Shown one piece after another: positions 1-5,303 of a stretch of DNA of 22,905 nt. The position numbers and the translations under genes are program-made. A model generated the notes under the pieces. The model did no database searches and had not been told where the DNA came from. It was given only the letters and a program-made list of their open reading frames with translations. The DNA lies in the NCBI GenBank assembly GCA_958436475.1, contig CAUBKG010000033.1, positions 1-22,905 of the forward strand, in the 5' to 3' direction. This DNA comes from an uncultured Clostridia bacterium. Its GTDB lineage: Bacteria > Bacillota > Clostridia > Oscillospirales > Acutalibacteraceae. Position 1 is the stretch's first letter. Each line of letters begins with the position of its first letter.

Positions 1-52
1 GAAACAAGGAGCAGGGCGAGGCCGTAAGGCCGACGCCATGCGACTATGTTTC
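1..52. repeat. Long imperfect hairpin at the window edge
   Basis: The first 52 bases fold into one extended hairpin. GAAACA (1-6) pairs with TGTTTC (47-52), GCA (11-13) with TGC (39-41), GGCG (15-18) with CGCC (34-37), and GGCC (20-23) with GGCC (28-31) around a GTAA loop. No T-tract follows directly, so it is not a clear terminator. It may be a REP-like palindrome or the 3' end of an element that starts left of the window. Only the hairpin itself is seen; any role is inference. Confidence 0.4.
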
Positions 53-80
53 TGATTTCCTAATAACTTGTATTTTTTTC

Positions 81-109
81 TTGGCTTCTTACCGTACATC
101 AATTATTAT
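81..109 (+). promoter_or_regulatory. Promoter of the first RHH gene
   Basis: TTGGCT (81-86) and TATTAT (104-109) are separated by 17 bp, a fair sigma-A promoter. The -10 box lies inside the spacer of the inverted repeat at 91-120, which suits control by a repressor. A ribosome site (GTGAGGTGA, 126-134) and a TTG start (139) follow. Confidence 0.5.
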
Positions 110-120
110 AAATGTACGGT
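91..120. promoter_or_regulatory. Operator-like perfect inverted repeat
   Basis: ACCGTACAT (91-99) and ATGTACGGT (112-120) are perfect 9-bp inverted half-sites around a 12-bp AT-rich spacer that holds the -10 box. RHH proteins bind as dimers to short inverted or direct repeats, so autoregulation by the protein encoded 19 bp downstream is the simplest reading. That is inference. Confidence 0.6.
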
Positions 121-138
121 AAAAAGTGAGGTGATATT

Positions 139-327
139 TTGAGCCCCAGAACGGGACGGCCACCGAGCGACAATCCCAAGATCAAGAGGGTAGAAATACG
201 ATTAACAAGCGAAGACAGCGCGATTTTGGAGTATTGCTGCAAGGTTACTGGCCGGACGAAATCGGAGCTTGTCCGGGACGGCATCCATGAAATATATGCA
301 AGCCTGGAAAACTCCGGTGAAAAATAA
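139..327 (+). CDS. Small ribbon-helix-helix (CopG/Arc-like) DNA-binding protein, first copy
   Basis: This 62-aa protein starts with TTG, supported by the GTGAGGTGA ribosome site just upstream; no ATG fits. The N-terminus has the basic motif GRPPSDNPK (residues 6-14), then a strand (KRVEIRLT) and two helices (SEDSAILEYCCKVTG and TKSELVRDGIHEIYASL). That is the RHH fold, in which the strand of a dimer enters the major groove. Proteins of this size with a GRPxSDNPK leader are common in clostridial genomes and are usually annotated only as CopG-family. It lies between an operator-like repeat and a structured RNA starting 2 nt after its stop, and the same layout recurs at 490-842. It may be an autorepressor, an antitoxin or an accessory protein of a small mobile unit; no toxin gene is evident next to it. 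Confidence 0.8.
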   Translation: MSPRTGRPPSDNPKIKRVEIRLTSEDSAILEYCCKVTGRTKSELVRDGIHEIYASLENSGEK

Positions 328-329
328 GA

Positions 330-440
330 GGAAGCGGTGTCCCATCAGCGAAACAAGCCACCACTTCCCCAGCGCAACTACCGAAAAGGCAGACTGCATC
401 AATAAGTTTACCATATGCAGGTCTTACTTTCAAGGAGTTG
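330..440 (+). ncRNA. Structured RNA element A, downstream of the first RHH gene
   Basis: It begins 2 nt after the RHH stop codon. P1 is a 10-bp stem (330-339 with 359-368, one C.A mismatch) with a 19-nt loop. A second domain is closed by CAACT (375-379) with AGTTG (436-440). It contains the conserved AAAAGGCAG (384-392), a 9-bp stem with one bulge (391-399 with 415-424), and CTTTCAAGGAGTTG (427-440). Element B at 729-842 shares this architecture. I do not recognise the family. Its length and folding beyond P1 are my own pairing by eye. Confidence 0.65.
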
Positions 441-489
441 GGCGAAAACGGCTTTTTGAAGGACGGAACGCACAGGGGGCAATTAAGGC

Positions 490-518
490 TTGACATTTTT
501 GTCGGCGACAACTATAAT
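490..518 (+). promoter_or_regulatory. Near-consensus promoter of the second RHH gene
   Basis: TTGACA (490-495) and TATAAT (513-518) are both full consensus hexamers with a 17-bp spacer, so this should be a very strong sigma-A promoter unless repressed. The palindrome at 499-511 sits in the spacer. Confidence 0.9.
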
Positions 519-530
519 ATTAATGTCGGC
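499..530. promoter_or_regulatory. Operator-like repeats in the second RHH promoter
   Basis: TTGTCG-G-CGACAA (499-511) is a perfect 13-bp palindrome between -35 and -10. The half-site TGTCGGC (500-506) recurs as a direct repeat at 524-530, just after the -10 box. The layout suits RHH binding and repression of a very strong promoter. The sequence differs from the operator of the first module, so each RHH protein may read its own site. Confidence 0.6.
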
Positions 531-549
531 AAAAAGGAGGTGTGATTCT

Positions 550-726
550 TTGTCTGACAAGAAAAAGATCGGTCGACCGTTTTCCGATAATCCCAAATCG
601 GTTAAATTGACAGTTCGCATAGATAACAGTGAAGCTGAAACCTTAGATGATTATTGTGCGAGGAAAGAAATTAGCCGGGCAGAAGGAGTGCGGGAAGCAA
701 TACGCGATCTAAAGCAGAAAAAATAA
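550..726 (+). CDS. Small ribbon-helix-helix DNA-binding protein, second copy
   Basis: This is a 58-aa protein from a TTG start at 550. An excellent ribosome site, AAGGAGGTG (534-542), lies 7 bp upstream, whereas the in-frame ATG at 490 overlaps the -35 box and cannot be the start. The N-terminus has GRPFSDNPK (residues 8-16), matching the GRPxSDNPK of the first copy, then a strand (VKLTVRID) and two helices (SEAETLDDYCARKE and SRAEGVREAIRDLKQK) typical of RHH dimers. The remainder has diverged strongly from the first copy, so duplication was not recent or the two arrived separately. The gene lies in the same promoter-RHH-RNA order as 81-440. The likely role is DNA binding and autoregulation; a wider function is unknown. 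Confidence 0.8.
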   Translation: MSDKKKIGRPFSDNPKSVKLTVRIDNSEAETLDDYCARKEISRAEGVREAIRDLKQKK

Positions 727-728
727 AA

Positions 729-842
729 GGAAGTGTCCCCCCAACCTCTAAAAAAGCGGACACTTCCAGTACCATCAACTGCCCAAAAGGCAGTGACCGT
801 GTAAATAGTATAACATGCACGGTTTCTCCTTTCAAGCAGTTG
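729..842 (+). ncRNA. Structured RNA element B, downstream of the second RHH gene
   Basis: It begins 2 nt after the stop codon, as in element A. P1 is a perfect 10-bp stem (729-738 with 758-767) with a 19-nt loop that keeps CCCA (740-743), AAA (750-752) and AAGC (754-757). The second domain is closed by CAACT (776-780) with AGTTG (838-842). It holds AAAAGGCAG (785-793), a small TGCC/GGCA hairpin, a stem 796-802 with 817-823, and CTTTCAAGCAGTTG (829-842). P1 alone could stop transcription, but it lacks a following T-tract, and the conserved loop bases suggest a specific role. Confidence 0.65.
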
Positions 843-869
843 AAGAACAATAAGAAAGGATGGAAAACA

Positions 870-1166
870 GTGAATCGAAATATTTATGATTTTCTTGATG
901 CCCGAATGGAGGAAATTGCCCGGGAACTGAAGGATACAAACGGAGAATACGCATCCGAGCTGGAACGGCAGGAGGCGCTCATGGAAAACCTCGGCTCGAT
1001 TATTTACCGTGAGGAGGGAATCTTCGTCGGCGCGGAGGACTGCCTCGATATGCAGGAGTATCTTGACCATCAGCATACCGCCGCGGCGATCCTGCAAAGG
1101 CAGATATACCGGCAGGGCTGCCTCGACTGTATCGTACTTTTAAAACGATTGGGCGTGCTGGTATAA
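870..1166 (+). CDS. 98-aa helical protein of unknown function
   Basis: GTG at 870 is chosen because AAAGGATGG lies at the right distance upstream. The in-frame TTG at 840 has no ribosome site and falls within RNA element B. The product is mostly helical and acidic: an N-terminal amphipathic stretch (NIYDFLDARMEEIARELKD), a Glu-rich middle (ELERQEALMENLGSII), and a C-terminal segment ending in LDCIVLLKRLGVLV. No signal peptide, membrane segment or catalytic motif is visible. Small proteins ending in a similar D-C-x-x-L-L-K-x-L-G-V-L segment occur in clostridial genomes and mobile elements, but I cannot name the family with confidence. It lies 27 bp after RNA element B and may be read from the promoter at 490. 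Confidence 0.7.
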   Translation: MNRNIYDFLDARMEEIARELKDTNGEYASELERQEALMENLGSIIYREEGIFVGAEDCLDMQEYLDHQHTAAAILQRQIYRQGCLDCIVLLKRLGVLV

Positions 1167-1190
1167 CATCAAACGAAGATAGGCCTTCCG

Positions 1191-1221
1191 GCCCCCGGGC
1201 AGCTCCAAGCCCGGGGGCTTT
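1191..1221 (+). terminator. Terminator after the 98-aa gene
   Basis: A perfect 10-bp GC stem, GCCCCCGGGC (1191-1200) with GCCCGGGGGC (1209-1218), has an 8-nt loop. The T-tract is weak (TTTGATT), but another T run follows at 1231. It separates the RHH region from the marR operon. Confidence 0.75.
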
Positions 1222-1248
1222 GATTCGCGCTTTTTTAAGGGAATCCGG

Positions 1249-1277
1249 TTGATTCTCCCCCAAAAATATGTTATACT
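1249..1277 (+). promoter_or_regulatory. Promoter of the marR-MATE operon
   Basis: TTGATT (1249-1254) and TATACT (1272-1277) are spaced by 17 bp. The palindrome at 1290-1305 lies just after the expected transcription start. Confidence 0.8.
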
Positions 1278-1289
1278 AAATCGAATATT

Positions 1290-1305
1290 AGTTGCAGACG
1301 CAACT
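1290..1305. promoter_or_regulatory. Probable MarR operator
   Basis: AGTTGC-AGAC-GCAACT is a perfect 6-4-6 inverted repeat. The TTGC-N4-GCAA core is typical of MarR/SlyA-family operators. Its place downstream of the -10 box and 24 bp ahead of the marR start supports negative autoregulation of the whole operon. Confidence 0.75.
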
Positions 1306-1329
1306 TTATTGAGGGAGTGACGGCGGCGC

Positions 1330-1794
1330 ATGGAAGAAAAACGGTGCGCGATCCAGAGGTATTCGTCGGTACTGTACCGGCTGAGCAGTATCTATTTCGA
1401 CCAGGCCCTCGCGCCCTTTCACATTGGAAGCGGGCAGCAGTTTTTCCTGCTGCGCATTGGGGACCATCCGGGCATCAGCGTGCAGGAGCTGGCCCGGCAG
1501 GGCTGTTACGATAAGGCGACCGCCGCGCGCGCCGTGCAGAAGCTCGCGGAGCAGGCCTATATCCGCGTAGAGCCGGATCCGGATGATAAACGCATCCACC
1601 GCCTTTACCTCACCGGGCAGGCCGAACCGATCATCCGTGAAACGAGAAACATGCTTGGCCGCTGGAATGAGATTTTGATGTGCGGCATCCGTGAAGAGGA
1701 ACAAAAAACAGCCGAACGGCTGATGAGCCGCATGGCGCAGAACGCAAGCGGCCACCTGGCAAAAAGAAAGAAGGAACGCGAATGGAACGATTAG
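1330..1794 (+). CDS. MarR-family transcriptional repressor
   Basis: A 154-aa winged-helix regulator of normal MarR length. The ATG follows GAGGGAG (1311-1317). The fold is recognisable: N-terminal dimerisation helices (RYSSVLYRLSSIYFDQALAPF), the recognition helix-turn-helix around ISVQELARQGCYDKATAARAVQKL (about residues 49-72), the wing with the family signature DPDDKRIHRLYLT (about residues 82-94), and C-terminal dimer helices. The gene is first in an operon and its end overlaps the MATE start by 13 bp. In this arrangement the regulator normally senses a drug or phenolic compound and releases the operator upstream of itself. The ligand cannot be read from sequence. Family assignment is firm; the regulatory role is inferred from the operator and operon layout. 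Confidence 0.92.
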   Translation: MEEKRCAIQRYSSVLYRLSSIYFDQALAPFHIGSGQQFFLLRIGDHPGISVQELARQGCYDKATAARAVQKLAEQAYIRVEPDPDDKRIHRLYLTGQAEPIIRETRNMLGRWNEILMCGIREEEQKTAERLMSRMAQNASGHLAKRKKEREWND

Positions 1795-3242
1795 AACCCT
1801 TGCAGGAAGAACAAGCCGCGCCGCGGCGCAATCCGCTCGGCTATGAGCCGATCCCGAAATTATTGCGGCAGTTCGCCCTGCCCGCCGTCATTTCCATGGT
1901 GGTGAACGCATTATATAATATAGTAGACCAGATATTCATCGGCCAGGGGGTCGGGTATCTCGGCAACGCCGCCACTACCGTGGCCTTCCCGATCGTGACC
2001 ATCGTGCTGTCGGTCTCCACCCTGCTCGGGGCGGGCGGCAGCGCATACGCCGCCATCAAGCTGGGCGAGAAGAAGGAGAGGGAGGCGGAAATCACCCTTT
2101 CCAATATGTTTGTCCTGCTCATTGGCGTAGGGGTTGTTTTAACGGTTCTCGGGCTCATTTTCCTCGATCCCATCCTTCGGCTCTTCGGCGCGACCGATAA
2201 GGTGATGCCCTATGCCCGGGACTATTCGTTTATCATCATGCTGGGAATTCCCTTCAATATGCTGGGCGTGGGCCTTTCGAACCTCGCGCGGACGGACGGC
2301 GCGCCCAAGCTTTCCATGTACAGCATGCTGGCGGGCGCCATCCTCAACACCATCCTAGACCCGGTTTACATCTTCGTTTTCCACTGGGGCGTGACGGGAG
2401 CCGCCATCGCCACGGTTACTTCTCAGATCATTTCCGCCGCCATCCTGATTTATTACTTCTGGAAAAAGGGCAACATGCGCTTCCACCGGAAGGATATGCG
2501 CCTTCATCCCCGCATCTGCGGCATGGCCGCGGCGCTCGGCATTTCAAGCTGCATTACCCAGCTCGCGTCCACCCTGCTGCAGATCGTGATGAACAATTCG
2601 CTGGTGCATTACGGCGATATGTCCGAAGTCAGCGGCGAGGTGGCCCTGAGCGCCATGGGCATTGTGATGAAGGTCAGCATGATCCTCATTTCCGTGTGCA
2701 TCGGCATCGGGGTAGGCTCCCAGCCGATTCTCGGCTTCAATCAGGGCGCAAACCAGCCGCGGCGCATCCGGAAAGCGTATTTGACGGCGGTGGGCATATC
2801 CACCGCGGTTTCCGTTGTGGGCTGGCTCGCCTGCATTTTGATACCGGATATCCTGCTCCTGCTTTTCGGCACGGAGGACGCCGTATTCACGGGCTTTGCC
2901 GTCAAGTGCATGCGCGTATTCATGGCGGGCGTGTTCTGCGCAGGCTTCCAGATCGTATCCACAAACTATTTCCAGGCCACGGGCCAGCCGGTCAAGGCGT
3001 CGATCCTGTCGCTCCTGCGGCAGGTGCTGCTGCTAATCCCGCTGATCCTCATCCTGCCCCTGTTCTGGGGGCTGGACGGCATCCTAGCCGCCGGGCCGAT
3101 CGCCGATGTGTGCGCGGGTCTCATCGTGCTGGCGTTTGCCCTGCACGAGATGAAGCGTCTGAAAACATGGATCGCGCGGCAGGAGGCGGAACCGGCTGCC
3201 TCAGGCTCCGTGGAGAGAGAGCCCGTGCCGCAGCAGCCGTAA
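1782..3242 (+). CDS. MATE-family multidrug efflux transporter (MepA-like)
   Basis: A 486-aa inner-membrane protein with about 12 hydrophobic segments in two similar halves, the usual length for the MATE family, which exports cationic drugs using sodium or proton gradients. Family features include the N-terminal PKLLRQFALPAVISMVVNALYNIVDQIFIG, with the conserved D in the first membrane segments, then NAATTVAFPI and a second half opening near GIGVGSQPILGFNQGA. The start overlaps the end of marR with its own AAGGA ribosome site, indicating translational coupling. It ends in a short cytoplasmic tail rich in E and P. Downstream, 19 bp away, is a kinase-like gene in the same operon. The MepA-like subgroup is suggested by the marR pairing and general similarity; the substrate is unknown. 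Confidence 0.93.
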   Translation: MERLEPLQEEQAAPRRNPLGYEPIPKLLRQFALPAVISMVVNALYNIVDQIFIGQGVGYLGNAATTVAFPIVTIVLSVSTLLGAGGSAYAAIKLGEKKEREAEITLSNMFVLLIGVGVVLTVLGLIFLDPILRLFGATDKVMPYARDYSFIIMLGIPFNMLGVGLSNLARTDGAPKLSMYSMLAGAILNTILDPVYIFVFHWGVTGAAIATVTSQIISAAILIYYFWKKGNMRFHRKDMRLHPRICGMAAALGISSCITQLASTLLQIVMNNSLVHYGDMSEVSGEVALSAMGIVMKVSMILISVCIGIGVGSQPILGFNQGANQPRRIRKAYLTAVGISTAVSVVGWLACILIPDILLLLFGTEDAVFTGFAVKCMRVFMAGVFCAGFQIVSTNYFQATGQPVKASILSLLRQVLLLIPLILILPLFWGLDGILAAGPIADVCAGLIVLAFALHEMKRLKTWIARQEAEPAASGSVEREPVPQQP

Positions 3243-3261
3243 TACGAAGGAGGGGTCAGAA

Positions 3262-3861
3262 ATGAAATACAGCATCATCACCATTGCGAGGGAGCACGGC
3301 TCCGGCGGACGCCGGATCGGAAAGCAGCTGGCGGAGGAGCTGGGCATCGCGTATTACGATAAATCGCTCATCCAGCTCGCGGCGAAGCAGAGCGGCCTCG
3401 CGGAGGAGACCTTTGAGGAAGCGGAAAAGCAGGCGGCAAGCAGCCTTCTCTTCCATCTGGCGGTGGGAAATTACTCCGCCCAGGGGTACACCCCCCGCTC
3501 CCTGCCCATGAGCGACCAGATCTTTCTCGCGCAGTTCGAAGCGGTTATGAAGCTTGCGGAAGAAGGCCCCTGCGTGCTCATCGGCCGGTGTGCGGATTAT
3601 GTGCTCCGCGAGCGGGCGGACTGCCTCAACGTTTTCCTCCACGCGCCGCTGGAGGAGCGGAAAAGGCGCGTGGTGCGCGAATACGGCGTTTCCCCGGAAA
3701 AATGCGCGGAGGAGATCCGCCGCGCGGACAAGGGGCGCGCCAATTATTACAGCCATTATACCGGCCAGAAGTGGGGCGACTGCCGGAACTACCACCTCAC
3801 GCTCGATACCTCGCTCGGGGAGGAAACGGTAATTGAGCTGATTCGCCGCGCGGCGGAATGA
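3262..3861 (+). CDS. Cytidylate-kinase-like P-loop protein (AAA_26 type)
   Basis: A 199-aa protein from an ATG behind AAGGAGGGG. It opens with ITIAREHGSGGRRIGKQLAEEL (from residue 6), a variant glycine-rich P-loop, then YYDKSLI, which matches the cytidylate-kinase-like family (PF13189). A central CVLIGRCADYVLRE strand-turn and a basic lid-like region (LEERKRRVVREYGVSPEKCAEEIRRADKGRANYYSHYTG) follow, then the terminal NYHLTLDTSLG that family members share. True CMP kinase (Cmk) is about 220 aa with a different P-loop, so this is probably not the housekeeping enzyme. Members often sit beside transporters in clostridia; their substrate is not known to me. It is co-transcribed with marR and the MATE pump and is followed by a terminator. 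Confidence 0.85.
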   Translation: MKYSIITIAREHGSGGRRIGKQLAEELGIAYYDKSLIQLAAKQSGLAEETFEEAEKQAASSLLFHLAVGNYSAQGYTPRSLPMSDQIFLAQFEAVMKLAEEGPCVLIGRCADYVLRERADCLNVFLHAPLEERKRRVVREYGVSPEKCAEEIRRADKGRANYYSHYTGQKWGDCRNYHLTLDTSLGEETVIELIRRAAE

Positions 3862-3872
3862 AAGGAAACAGA

Positions 3873-3912
3873 AGGGCAGAGGGGCGCGTTTGAGCCCTCT
3901 GCCCTGATTTTA
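3873..3912 (+). terminator. Terminator of the marR-MATE-kinase operon
   Basis: An 11-bp stem, AGGGCAGAGGG (3873-3883) with CCCTCTGCCCT (3895-3905), is followed by GATTTTAT. It starts 12 bp after the stop codon. Confidence 0.85.
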
Positions 3913-3925
3913 TATCATTCAAAAG

Positions 3926-3946
3926 GCATACCATGCCGCGGTATGC
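3926..3946. promoter_or_regulatory. Inverted repeat ahead of the hydrolase gene
   Basis: GCATACC (3926-3932) and GGTATGC (3940-3946) form a 7-bp inverted repeat with a 7-bp spacer, 50 bp before the start. A poor promoter (TTGAGC 3890, TATATC 3911, 15-bp spacing) lies upstream and partly inside the terminator. It may be an operator or leader hairpin; evidence is limited to symmetry and position. Confidence 0.35.
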
Positions 3947-3995
3947 GGAAAATAAGAAGCGGTACTGCCCGAAGGAAAAAAACAGGAGGGAAAAG

Positions 3996-4520
3996 ATGAA
4001 AAGGCTGCTGCTTGTGATCGACATGCAAAACGACTTTATTACCGGCCCGCTCGGCTCGCGCGCGGCGGAGCGGATTCTGCCGCGGGTAAAAGCAAAAACA
4101 GAGGAATACAGGCAAAACGGGGACCCGGTCATTTTCACCCGGGATACCCATGAGGACGATTACCTCGCAACGCAGGAGGGAAGGCTTCTGCCGGTGAGGC
4201 ACTGCATCAAGGGAACAAAGGGACACGAGCTCGCAGGAGAGCTTTCCACAAACGGCTGCGAGGTGTTCGATAAAACCTCCTTCGGCTCGCTGGAGCTGGC
4301 CGAGCGTATCGCAAGGGCAGCGGAGGATGTGGAGGAGATCGAGCTCTGCGGGGTGTGCACGGATATCTGCGTGGTTTCGAACGCGCTCATCCTCAAGGCG
4401 CGCCTGCCGGAACTGAAAATCACTGTGGACGCCGAATGCTGCGCCGGCGTAACGGAGGAAAGCCACCGGGCGGCGCTGTTGACGATGAAAATGTGTCAGA
4501 TAGCCGTTATCAATGAATAA
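3996..4520 (+). CDS. Isochorismatase-family cysteine hydrolase (nicotinamidase-like)
   Basis: A 174-aa protein. The start at 3996 is chosen because AGGAGGG (3984-3990) precedes it and the conserved core begins at once (MKRLLLVIDMQNDF); longer readings add a poorly conserved 21-aa extension. The Asp-Lys-Cys triad of the superfamily is present: D9, K93 (VFDKTSFGS) and C125 (GVCTDICVV). TRDTHEDDY (residues 48-56) resembles the metal-binding region of nicotinamidases, and the cis-peptide segment before C125 is conserved. At 174 aa it is close to small nicotinamidase-like members. The enzyme may hydrolyse nicotinamide, another amide or an N-carbamoyl compound; NAD salvage is plausible but not shown. 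It stands alone between two terminators. Confidence 0.85.
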   Translation: MKRLLLVIDMQNDFITGPLGSRAAERILPRVKAKTEEYRQNGDPVIFTRDTHEDDYLATQEGRLLPVRHCIKGTKGHELAGELSTNGCEVFDKTSFGSLELAERIARAAEDVEEIELCGVCTDICVVSNALILKARLPELKITVDAECCAGVTEESHRAALLTMKMCQIAVINE

Positions 4521-4538
4521 GAGCCGCCCCGCGGCGCG

Positions 4539-4562
4539 AAACAGGTTTTATCCTGTTTTTTA
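4539..4562 (+). terminator. Terminator of the hydrolase gene
   Basis: AAACAGG (4539-4545) pairs with CCTGTTT (4552-4558) around a TTTTAT loop and runs into TTTTA. It lies 19 bp after the stop codon. Confidence 0.85.
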
Positions 4563-4582
4563 CCCCCTTGTACACGAGGGTA
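4561..4582. repeat. Solitary end of the TACCCTCGG-type MITE
   Basis: The right half, CCTTGTACACGAGGGTA (4566-4582), matches the terminal inverted repeat of the MITEs at 8570 and 17614 except for one missing C (ACG for ACCG). TA lies at both outer edges. No matching partner end is nearby, so it looks like a decayed remnant or solo end that landed directly behind the terminator. Confidence 0.6.
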
Positions 4583-4593
4583 TGAAAAACACA

Positions 4594-4631
4594 GGAAGCC
4601 CGTGGCAGCCTCCCCGCTGCCGCGGGCTTCC
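4594..4631. terminator. Strong symmetric hairpin, possible terminator for the minus-strand genes
   Basis: A 16-bp stem (4594-4609 with 4616-4631, one G.T pair) has a 6-nt loop. Read on the minus strand it is followed by TGTGTTTTTC, so it may end transcripts from crcB. If so, the element at 4658-4875 was inserted between crcB and its terminator. Confidence 0.55.
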
Positions 4632-4657
4632 CGGCATATGTGCAAGCCGAAAACTAA

Positions 4658-4875
4658 AAAGGCTCCCTTGTGAAAAGGGAGCTCAGCGAAACAGACAGAA
4701 GGGTTGTTTTACAAGCATATCCAGGAACAGCTTTTTATTGTATGGCTAGGCGATACCATCCGAGTACCATGCGCCGCAAGCGGACCTTTTTGCCGCTTTC
4801 GGAGTTGCCGGTCATAGCAAGGCGCCGGGCCTTGCGGCTTACGCCGTGCCACCTCCCTTTCATAAGGGAGGCTTT
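4658..4875. mobile_element. 218-bp MITE-like element with hairpin ends
   Basis: The ends AAAGGCTCCCTT (4658-4669) and AAGGGAGGCTTT (4864-4875) are inverted repeats matching at 11 of 12 positions. Each end also folds on itself: GCTCCCTT with AAGGGAGC (4662-4682) and CCTCCCTT with AAGGGAGG (4852-4871). The interior has no coding potential. It appears to be a non-autonomous repeat of the kind scattered through gut clostridial genomes. No clear target duplication is visible. It fills most of the 390-bp gap before crcB. Confidence 0.6.
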
Positions 4876-4911
4876 CAATCCGGCCTCGGCTTTTTTGGTG
4901 TTCAAAACCCG

Positions 4912-5292
4912 TTATTTTGCCATCCAGAGGACCGCGGCCTTCCCGAGCCATACGCCGGCGAGGCACAGCCCCACGCTTAAAAGGATATAAGCGAGGGCGG
5001 GAAACGTTTTTCCGTTTTCGAGCAGCTCCATCGTTTCCAGCGAAAAGGTGGAAAATGTGGTGAAGCCGCCGCATAGGCCGGCCTTTAAAAACAGGAGGAG
5101 CTCCGGCGAAAGCGGGGCAATGCGGAGAGAGGCTTCGGCAATCACGGCAATGGCCACCGCGCCCAGAAAATTGATAAGAAGAGTGGCGAAGGGGAACCCC
5201 TGCCTTGAAAACAGGGGGATTTGCCCCACCAGATACCGGGCGACGGCTCCGGCGAACCCGCCGAAGCCCACAAACAGGCAGCGCAGCAGCAT
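4912..5292 (-). CDS. crcB: Fluoride ion channel Fluc/CrcB
   Basis: A 126-aa membrane protein with four hydrophobic segments, the normal size for a single-chain Fluc channel that works as an antiparallel dimer to export fluoride. Signature segments are all present: GFGGFAGAVARYLVG near the N-terminus, ATLLINFLGAVAIAV with the conserved Asn and Gly, and GLCGGFTTFSTFSLE, which carries the pore Phe residues and the TFS motif that binds the central sodium. A ribosome site (AGGAGG, read on the minus strand) lies just before the ATG. The gene starts 11 bp after the upstream permease stop, so it shares that transcript. I see no fluoride riboswitch in front of it or the permease. Many Firmicutes carry two crcB genes for a heterodimer; only one is here. 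Confidence 0.95.
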   Translation of the reverse strand: MLLRCLFVGFGGFAGAVARYLVGQIPLFSRQGFPFATLLINFLGAVAIAVIAEASLRIAPLSPELLLFLKAGLCGGFTTFSTFSLETMELLENGKTFPALAYILLSVGLCLAGVWLGKAAVLWMAK

Positions 5293-5303
5293 AGAAGCCT
5301 CCT

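Noticed and set aside
490..549. In-frame ATG at 490 as start of the second RHH protein
   Set aside because: It lies within the consensus promoter, and the TTG at 550 has the strong ribosome site and gives the same N-terminus type as the first copy.
330..842. Integron attC sites after the two RHH genes
   Set aside because: The place after the stop and the CAACT/AGTTG ends recall gene cassettes, but the core rule fails (only GTTGGGC at 437 fits GTTRRRY, and the partner ends do not fit RYYYAAC), each gene has its own promoter, and no integrase is present.
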